This document shows positions 53,601-64,000 of a stretch of DNA of 64,000 nt, piece after piece. Within the stretch, counting starts at the first letter, position 1; each line of letters begins with the position of its first letter. Source of the DNA: Amaranthus tricolor (taxonomy: Eukaryota > Streptophyta > Magnoliopsida > Caryophyllales > Amaranthaceae); contig NC_080050.1 of assembly GCF_026212465.1 (NCBI RefSeq), forward strand, positions 2,711,144 to 2,775,143, in the 5' to 3' direction. Under the pieces are notes generated by a model. That model saw nothing but the letters and a program-made list of their open reading frames with translations, was not told the origin of the DNA and searched no databases. A program made the position numbers and the translations under genes.

Positions 53601-56600
53601 TTTTAAAAAAAATTTCACCTACACATAAGTTCAATTAATAAAAGAAATAGTTTATCATATATATTAAGAAATTGTATAAAAAGTTTGGCTATTGTTAGAA
53701 TTAATTCATTAATTAATTTTTTTGAGTAAGGTCATAATAAATACTCCCTCCGATCTTTTAATTTAGTCCCATTTCCTTATTTGGCAAAACCTTTGAATTA
53801 GTCCCATTTCTATTTTTGGCAATCCTTTTTTACTTAAATACCCTTAGTTCACACAAGTAATTACGAATATACCCCCATATACCTTACTTACCCAACTACC
53901 CTTCACTACTTATCCTTCACTACTTACCCTTTACTATTTACCCTTTTTAATGGACCCCACACAACCCTTAATATCCGTGCCCAACCTATATGGGACTATA
54001 TTGAAAGATCGGAGGGAGTATAAGCTAAGAATTATGCAATTCCTAACAAAAGCAAAGAGTTATGCACATATAGTTCCACAACATTACAAAAAATTCTAAA
54101 ATATAATATTGATTTAAACCGGCAAAGTAATTCATTTGAACTTATTTCAAGAAACCCTGATTTATATTTATTAGATTCATACTAATTATGCAATTCCTAT
54201 TTATGTCTATTTTCTAGATGAGTTCATAGTTGTGTAAATGTTTGATAATTAAAGTCAATGGTTGTCACTACATATTTGTCAATTTTGATTAACTAAGATA
54301 AGCATCACATCAATTAGCTTTGAAAATAAATTTCAAGGTTAATTAGTCTTGACACTCTGACATATTCTTACATGAATGATGACACTATTCATTAATCCTT
54401 GATTTTTGCAATGCTTGATATTATATTTTACTTAATTGAAATAAAATTAATTTGAGTTATCCTAACAAATTTTGAATATCCAAAATAATTATTATTGTAT
54501 ATGATAGTAATTTAAAACTATACATTATGTCTAGTTATAAACTATAAATATTCATAGTATAGGCCAATGTAAACTTGGTAATATATAACAAAATTTTTGA
54601 TTTTTGTATAAATTGTAAAAAACCAAAAAAATCACCAATATTGCATAAAAAACCTCATTTGATTTTCAACTGAGGCAAAATCTGTTGAACATTTAGAGTA
54701 TGTAGACCTAGATTTGTATATACTACATACTTAGTATAGTAGTGGGAATTGTAGTAGGACTAAATAAATATATTATAAGTCCAATTAAGTGCCTCAAAGA
54801 ATTTGATGAATCATTACTTTGATTGATTCATAAGTTTTGTTTGATGAATCATTACTTTGATTCATAAGCTTTGCTTGGTGAAACATTACTTTGGTTCGTA
54901 AGCTTTGCTTGGTGAAACATTACTTTGATTCATAAGCTTTGCTTGGTGAAACACTTTTGTTTCAAAAGGAGGTATGGTTTGATGTATAGCTCTATAAATA
55001 GAGGTTGCATCCCTAGGGACATTCCATCCCAATTTCATATCATTTATGATTTCTTTCTTAATAATACTCTCATTCTTGTTCTTCCATTCATGAGATAATA
55101 TTGAGAGAGTAATTAACTCTTAATACTATCAAAGTTCATAATTCACAACACTTGTATTTACTATTGCAATTTCCTCGTGCTAGGATTTTGTTGTGTAGAG
55201 TGTATCTCATTGTGAATTTCATTTTATCATCCCAAGCACCTTTTGTGGGAGAAATATCACAATAGGAAAGTGCATGAACGCCTTCTACTCATATCAAATT
55301 TTCGAGCGACTTCTCTGATTGTTGCAACCTTATCTTCATGGTGTCCATTTGTTGATTTACAAAGCAAGGAGTTCCATTGCCATCCACACAAGGGAAATAC
55401 AAATCGGTTTGTTTTTTTGTATTTGCATTATATTTTCAATAATCTATTGTGATAATTTTTCAAAGATGGCAAGCGTTAAGGATCTCGTTAAAATTTTTCA
55501 TCAAGTTGGACAGTTATTTCGGCATGAAGTTCTGATGATGGCAAATGAAATATTTATTTTCATGGGTATCTTTAGTAAGAAGAAGTATCATGGAAAACAA
55601 GTAAGTTTTTCTTGAGATTTAAGAATCATAAATTATATTTGATATTTTGTGTTTAAATTTGTGAAAAAGTTTTTACATACATTTAAATCTTCTTTTGGAT
55701 GATCATATATATGTGTTCAAAGTTTAATTTGAAGTAAAGCATGTGGGTAATAGTATTTTACAAAGATATGATCTAGAGAAGTGGGTATGTGTTATTTTTG
55801 ATGATAAAAATTTATGATGGAAATCATAAAGTGTTATTTTTCTTAATAATTAATCAAGAAAAGAGAACAAAAATCTATTCATGTGATCATCATGGTTAAT
55901 AGGGCAATGAAATTTTGTAGTATGGAATAAAAGTACTACAATGTTAGGATTTATATATTATATACAAATTAAAATTGTCAAGTATACATTAAGTATGTGT
56001 TTTATCAAATATTGATTGATTAAGGTATGGTTACGTTCTATACTTGATGGAATTAATTCTTCATGAGGCATGTTTAAAGAAAGTGATTAATTTTGTTTTA
56101 TCATGTTGATAATTGATGTATGTCATGTAGCATCAAAACCAAAGGTATGATAATTTTTTTTAGCATACTTTCGATTAATCTCAGTTTATTGATTTGTAAT
56201 TGTTTTATTTTATTGTTCTAACTATGAAATAAAGTATCAATTTTTTTTGATGTACCCATTTTTGTGGTTAGTTATGGTAGTTCTTTGTAAATAACTACCT
56301 ATAAGTAAATGATAAATTTATTGACTTTTGTCAAGTATCTCATGATGAGACAAAATTAAGTGACATATTTTTTTCATTACCCAAGTTCTTCATAGAAAAT
56401 AAAAGGGGTAATGATTTATATTGAAATACTCAAATGAGTTATGTAATTACCCAAGTCAATCTAGTTAGATTATAACTAAGATTAAGGGTTAGAGCTTTTA
56501 TCTCATATGGATATACATATTTGTGTATATGAAACATATTAAATCTAAATTTAATATGGTTGGACCATTATTATAATAATTACATTTAAATTATTATGTA

Positions 56601-59600
56601 TAATTCAACAATGTTAAAATTATAAGTAAGTGGTTGTTTTTATCATTACTTATGAAAATAGTAATGAAATAAATGTTATTCTATATAAGAGAATAAATTA
56701 ATTTGCATAGATTTTGCAAATTATGTTTTATGTTGATTAAAATTCCATAATGTTTATAAATCAAAATATTATTACTAGTTTGTAATAATATTTTTGATAT
56801 GTTTATTTGATCCATATAAATAAATGGATGGTATATAATTTATTCATAAATTATATGTGACAAGTTGATTTATTTTAATAACTATAAAGTGATTACTATT
56901 TATAAGTATCTACTTATAAAATTGTGTCCATTAAGACATGTGAATTATCAAGTGGTATGATAATGTATTCTCTGCCTTAAGCATAAAGTGTATATTATGG
57001 CAAATAAATTCCATAATGTTTAATAATTTATTTATTATTACTATGTAATAATGTAAGAAATTTTCTCAAGTTATACATAATTATATGTATGAAATTCAAT
57101 TTTGAATTGTATCACAAAGAATTGTCATTTCTATTTGTGATTGAATGTTTACAAATAGGGGAGGTAATTTTTAATTTCCAAGTGTAAACTAATAAAGATA
57201 ATATTTTATCCATAAACATTTGTCTTAGTTTTAGACAAAGAGATTAAATTATCTCTTGTTTGAGATGTTTGATAAAAATTCATTTTTGAGAAAAAATGCG
57301 CACTAAGAAATTTGATGAATATGTTTTTTGGTCAAAGATAGTAGAATAATGTTACTTTTAGTGTTTCATATTTATTAAAATGCGGAAAGTGACCCGTTTA
57401 GTGGCAAAAAGCTTTAGACAAAAGCAGTGTATCGGTCACTTCGAAACATATGCACTCGTTGCAAGGACAACCATCATTAGGTTGTTGGACCTTTGATGTA
57501 TGTTATGACGAGTAAAAGAGTACCATGGATTATGGTATAACTTATAGTGGTGCACCTCCTGTTTTAGAAGGTTATTTTGATGGTAGTTGGATCACTAATG
57601 AATAGAAAAATTCTTCAACGGGTGTTTGTTTATGAGGGAGGTGCCATTTTATGGGCTTCCAAGAAACAAACGTGCATAACAAATTCCACTATGTTCGCAA
57701 AATTCATAATGTTTGAGATAACTTTTTTGCCAAAGCGAATATCACCAGTGGAAATTCATAAGATTGCGCAACGGTTTTGGGTAGAAGTTATAATCAAGTG
57801 TATAACGATAAGATCCGGACAAATTGCTCATAGGCACAGCCTACTATAAGGATTTATTGTTAAAGTGGTCATAATTCTTGATTATGTGAACATTATGTTC
57901 TAATTGGTTTATTAACCATGAGTAAGGTGTCAATTGAACAAGCGTCAATTGAGATCTGTTTATGTCAACAAAGTTTGAAGGAAAAGGCCCAATTCACACA
58001 CAAGTAGCATTGTGTCTTAAATTCAATGTGGTAAGTCCTTTAAAATCTTTGAAAGCAACAAGGATGGAATGACCCATAGTTGCTTTAGACCGTGATGACA
58101 AGGTAGTCGCTTAAGTTCTCAAGGTCAAGGGTTGAAGAGCTCTTGGTGGTATCTTATCACGTGGATATGTTTTACGTGGTGAGAACCTACCTCTGTAAGT
58201 TTGAAGTTTTGGCCGCTTCAAGTAGTAGAGATTGGCATATCCGACTATGATAAACTTATAGATAGATATGGACACGGCCTTATATAATGTGTCAAGGTAA
58301 ATGACAATGTGCTATTGGTTTTGTGTGTATTTAACCTTCAAGTGGTTGGATGGGCTAGTTGATTCAATCCGTAGGGACATCATTCTAGTTCGATCGCTTG
58401 TGAAATGTTTTATACTAGGCGTTAATTCAATCCGTAGGGACATTAGCGTTGATGCATGAAACGGAATTATATACTTAATGTGTAAAGGAAGAATGAGGTT
58501 TGTTATACTCCAAATGGGGGAGGATTGTTGAACATTTAGAGTATATAGACCTAGATTTGTATATACTACATAGTTAGTATAGTAGTGAGACTAAATAAAT
58601 ATATTATAAGTCCAATTAAGTGCCTCAAAGAATTTGATGAATCATTACTTTGATTGATTCATAAGTTTTGTTTGATGAATTATTACTTTGATTCATAAGC
58701 TTTGCTTGGTGAAACATTACTTTGGTTCGTAAGCTTTGCTTGGTGAAATATTACTTTTGATTCATAAGCTTTGCTTGGTGAAACACTGTTGTTTCAAAAG
58801 GAGGTATTGTTTGATGCATAGCTCTATAAATAGAGGTTGCATGCCAAGGAACATTCCATCCCAATTTCATATCATTTAAGATTTCTCTCTTAAGAATACT
58901 CTCATTCTTGTTCTTTCATTCATGAGATAATATTGAGAGAGTAATTAACTCTTAATATCATCAAAGTTCATAATTCACTACAACACTTGTATTTACTATT
59001 GCAATTTTCTTGTGCTAGGATTTTGTTGTTTAGAGTGTATCTCACCATGTTTACTCATCATATTATACCTAATTTCTTAAAACTAATTGTTGTGAGAGAC
59101 GGTCTCTCCAAGAAACGCATTAAATATATGGGTTAAATAGCCCAATTAATACAAATAAAAGAGAAAATAAGAATGTGGATTTTTTGTTTAAAGGTTGTCT
59201 CTTTAAAAGACGGTCTCTCACAAAAACTAACTAATTTCTTATATTTTGCATCAAAAGTCAATGACACTTAAATAGCTAAAAGGAAACCAGAAGATTAGGT
59301 TAGGTATCATGTAAAAAGGGTAAGATGATAAACATAAACTTGAATTTTTAGTTAAAGAAGCATATACTTCGATCAAAGGACAGTTGTCAAGTGAGATTGG
59401 GTCTAATCGACATATAACATCGTAGTATGCATCGTAGCAACACTCTTAGTAGCAAAAGAACGCAACTAAAAACAAGATTATGGCGCCTTGGCTTAAGAGT
59501 TGGTGTATGAAGTTGACCTTCTATTTTTTTGTACTCATCATAATTTATGTTGATGTTACATATCTTGCAGACTAAAACCATATGTTAGGAAAGGTACTGC

Positions 59601-59607
59601 TGATAGA

Positions 59608-59922
<315 letters not shown>

Positions 59923-59923
59923 C

Positions 59924-60101
<178 letters not shown>

Positions 60102-62608
60102 ATATATATATATGTACATATATATATATATATATATATGTACATGATTGTTGGCTTGATGCTGTGATAGTGTGATGCATGATTGAATCATGTCTTTTGA
60201 TTTAGAATTATATGTACTTAATTTTGAAAGATTTATTTTGATTTAGAAACATCTATTTATTGTGATTATAAAGCATTAATTAGTTAATTTAATTTAATTA
60301 GGAAATGTCAAGTAGTTCAAGTTCAAAGAAGTCAAAAGCCGAGGATAAACAACCCAATCTTCGTGAATTCTTGTTTAAAAGAATGAAATCCCAAGGATCA
60401 TTTAACGAAACCATTGACTCTCCTCCTTCTCCTTTAAGTTCCCCTCCAACTCAAGATGTTAATATGGAAGTAGGTGGTTCAAGTGCTTGTGATGAACCAT
60501 TGGATGATGATTGGGTGTATGATGTTGAACTTCTTCCTCAATTGAAGTTGTGTTTGATAATGCGAGTCAAGCTCAAATGGATTCATATCATATTCGTTTG
60601 AATGCATCCTTAACTTGTTTGAGATTTCTTTTGGGCCAAGGTTTGGCATTCCGGGGACATGATGAAAGTGAGGAGTCAAATAGTAGGGGTAACTTTCTTG
60701 AGCTTTTGAAGTGGTTAGGGGAGAAGGTTGACGAAGTCAAACAACATACTTTCCAAAATGGACCCAAAAATTGTCAATTGACATCTCCCAAAATTCAAAA
60801 AGACATTATCAATTGTTGTGCAAAGGAGACTACCAAGCGCATAATAGAAGAGGTTGGAGATGGTTACTTTTCTATTTTGGCCGATGAATCAAGTGATGTG
60901 TCTCAAAAAGAACAACTAGCTCTTGTTTTGCGGTTTGTTAACAGAGAAAGTGGATCGGTAGTGGAACGCTTTTTAGGCATTGTACATGTGGGTGACACTA
61001 CCGCTTTATCTCTTAAAGATGCAATTTTGTCCTTGCTTATGGAATATTCATTGAGTCCATCCATGATAAGAGGTCAAGGGTATGATGGGGCGAGTAACAT
61101 GAGAGGTGAAATCAATGGCCTTAAGACTTTGATTATGAATGATACTCCAAGAGCCTACTACATTCATTGTTTTGCTCATCAACTACAACTAGCTCTAGTT
61201 GCGGTTGCTAAAAAGAATGATAGTTGTGGTTGGCTTTTTGAAGTACTTGCAAACTTGTTGAATGTGGTTGGAGCTTCTTGTAAGAGAAGAGACATGATTC
61301 GAAAAAAGCAAGCTCAAGTAATGGCTCAAGCATTGGAAGTGGGGGAAATTGAAAGCGGATCGGGTTTAAATCAAGAATGTGGTTTGAGTAGGCCGGGAGA
61401 TACACGTTGGGGATCTCATTACAAGTGTCTAATAAATATCACGAACTTGTTTCCTTCAATTATTGAAGTACTTGAGTGGATTGGAAAACATGGCACTTCG
61501 GACGATAAGTTCAAAGCTCAAATTGTTTCGGGATTTTTGGAGTCATTTGATTTTGTTTTTATGGCTCATTTGATGTTGATTATCTTTGGCTACACTAATG
61601 ATTTATGTATTGCTTTACAAAGAAAGGAACAAGATATTGTTAATGCCATTAGACTTGTTAGTACTACAAAAAATGTGTTGCAAAAGATGAGAGATGAAGG
61701 ATGGGATAATCTCTTAAAAAAAGTTATTACATTTTGTACTAAACACGAGATTGATGTTCCATCTATGGATGCTCATTATGTGCCTCAAGGAAGAGGAAGA
61801 CGTTTTGTTCAACAAGCTACAAATCTACATCATTTTCGGGTTGGAATCTTTTTGGAAGTAATTGATTTGCATCTTCAAGAGCTTGATAACCGTTTTAATG
61901 AGATTAACATGGAGTTACTTACATGCATGGTCTCTCTAAGTCCTAAAGGTAACTTTTCATCTTTTGATAAAGAGAAGATACTTAAACTTGCTTCTTTATA
62001 TCCCGAGGAGTTTTCATGTAATGATTTAACGGCTCTTGATCTTCAACTCGATGTGTTCTTGGATGCTATGTTAAACGATGAAAGATTTCATGATTTGGAC
62101 GATATCAATTCTCTTTCCATGATGCTTGTTGAAACAAAGAGACATGAGACATTTCCTCTTATACATTTGCTAATCAAGTTGATGTTGATTCTTCCTGTTG
62201 CTACGGCAAGTGTAGAAAGAGTGTTTTCCGCAATGACATATGTCAAAAGTAAGTTGAGAAATAGCATGGGTGATCAACTTATGAATGATTGTTTGGTTAC
62301 TTTTATTGAGAAGGAAGTGTTTCTACAAGTTTCCGATGAAATGATTATTGATCGTTTTAAAAGTATGAAGACTCGAAGGATGAATTTGTAATTTTGAAGT
62401 AAGACTTTTAAGTATTGTAAGACTTTTATTGTTATTTTGGATTGTAAGACTTTAACTATTGATTCTATTATGTGTTGTAATTTTTTTATTTTTTAAAAAA
62501 ATTTTATTCGATATCCGAACGACATGAGGTTCGTATTTTGTACCCCCAGTTTGAAATTCCTGGGTCCGCCACTGTATATATATATGTACATATATATATA
62601 TATATATA

Positions 62609-62714
<106 letters not shown>

Positions 62715-62735
62715 TATATATATATATATATGTAC

Positions 62736-62771
<36 letters not shown>

Positions 62772-62799
62772 GTATATATATACATATATATATATATAT

Positions 62800-62905
<106 letters not shown>

Positions 62906-64000
62906 TATTAGAATATTAGAATATCTTAGAATATCTTAGAATAATATCTCTTTGATTTCTTGCATTATTTTGTATAATCTTTGTGATTATGTAGAATATT
63001 AGAAAATATTTAATTTCCTAAAATATAGTGACAATCTTGTTTATATTGACATTAACATTAATGAGAAAGGCAACCCGAGTCATTCTTACATGGTATCAGA
63101 AGCTTCGGTTTTTGATCCCGACTAATTTTTTCTTCTTTCTCTTTATTCTTTCTCTCCCATGGCCTCTCCTACCACAACCAAAGGTTCGTTTTCTGAAAAT
63201 TCCGTTCATTTTATCAATCACGGCTCTTCCCACCACCGTGGTGACCACCGCCACACTCGTCATTGATTCTGCTCCCTGGCAGCCGCAGCAACACAGGCCA
63301 AAGTGTTCTACTTCTTTTCGGCCCAACAGCTACTACTCAGGCCCATCTTCTTCTCCTTCTCCTAATTGGCATAATTGGGCCAGCCACAATTGGGCCCAAC
63401 CTGCTGTCCCTTTTACCCCTACATCTTGGGCTCCTCCTCATTCTTACAATAATGGGTATTCTGATGGTCTTCTTGGCCCACGACCGGCGCAAAGTTATCA
63501 CACTGGGACTAATACTACTATGAATTATATTTCTACGGACATCGATCTTGCTATGAACACTCTCTCTTTGTCTACTCCAGATGAGCAATTTTATATGGAT
63601 ACCGGTGCCACATCTCACATGACTCACTCTCAAGGTACTTTACTTCCTTATTTTCCTTTAAAGCATCAATTCAATAATGCTATTGTTGTTGGTAATGGTA
63701 ATTTAATTCCAGTTCTTGGTCACGGGCATATTTCCTTTCCATCTTCCCACAAACCCCTTACCCTCAAAAATGTCTTACATGCACCTAAACTTATTAAAAA
63801 CCTTATTTCCGTTCGTAAATTCACTCAGGATAATATGGTTTCCGTTGAATTTGATCCTTTTGGGTTTTCTGTAAAGGATTTGGCCACGGGGAACATCGTT
63901 TTGAGATCTAATAGCACGGGTGATCTTTATCCTTTTCCTTCTACTCATGGAGCTTCTCCTTCGTCTTCCACATCATCGGCCTTTTCCGCTATTTCTTCTA

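Overview
The window looks like nuclear DNA from a eudicot plant. It is AT-rich, with introns in the recognisable genes, plant-specific retrotransposon lineages, Stowaway-type MITEs and a plant HD-Zip gene. I cannot name the species from sequence alone. No rRNA, tRNA, CRISPR array or organellar insert was recognised. Only two ordinary host genes are visible: a 4-exon two-pass membrane protein gene of the Arabidopsis At1g16860 type (complement 28893-32717) and an HD-Zip class I transcription factor of the ATHB-7/ATHB-12 type (complement 43357-44463). Nearly everything else is mobile DNA, much of it nested.

Region by region. 1-2183 is plain AT-rich DNA. 2184-17692 is read as an old, degraded CACTA-like element. 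A 269-bp SMART retrotransposon (3338-16478, target duplication TAAAT) inserted into it, and a 12.9-kb Ty3/gypsy element of the Tat lineage (3355-16221, target duplication TAACA) then inserted into the SMART's left LTR. The Tat element reads gag-pol on the minus strand. On the plus strand it carries an antisense, intron-containing gene with a Transposase_28-type domain. That gene lies between two blocks of a hairpin-headed repeat (about 17 direct copies of a TCCGACTT motif, mostly 70-83 bp apart or about twice that). 17693-23778 holds degraded SMART copies, a complete 498-bp TRIM and AT-rich spacer. 23788-28193 is a Mutator-like element with 9-bp target duplication, about 130-bp TIRs, a broken transposase joined to a plant mobile domain, and an 870-bp TA array.

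28.9-32.7 kb is the membrane protein gene; its intron 2 hosts a solo LTR. 35590-39879 is a hAT-type MITE (8-bp target duplication) split by a 3.6-kb CACTA element (3-bp target duplication). 42.2 kb has a Stowaway MITE. 43.4-44.5 kb is the HD-Zip gene, with a rearranged SMART in its only intron and a 0.94-kb hAT-type element about 0.5 kb upstream. Further upstream (49.8-50.5 kb) are a 270-bp foldback and a cluster of ACGT-core motifs.

51.9-64.0 kb is again mobile DNA: a 5' half of a hAT element, a Stowaway MITE, a Ty1/copia-like LTR element with a decayed interior (54683-59044), long TA arrays either side of a hAT transposase that lacks its N-terminal zinc finger (60.3-62.6 kb), and the 5' end of a Ty1/copia element running off the window.

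Functionally, the two host genes are unrelated to each other. The main biology is successive transposon invasion with clear insertion scars. The most unusual structure is the Tat element's antisense gene bracketed by periodic hairpin repeats.
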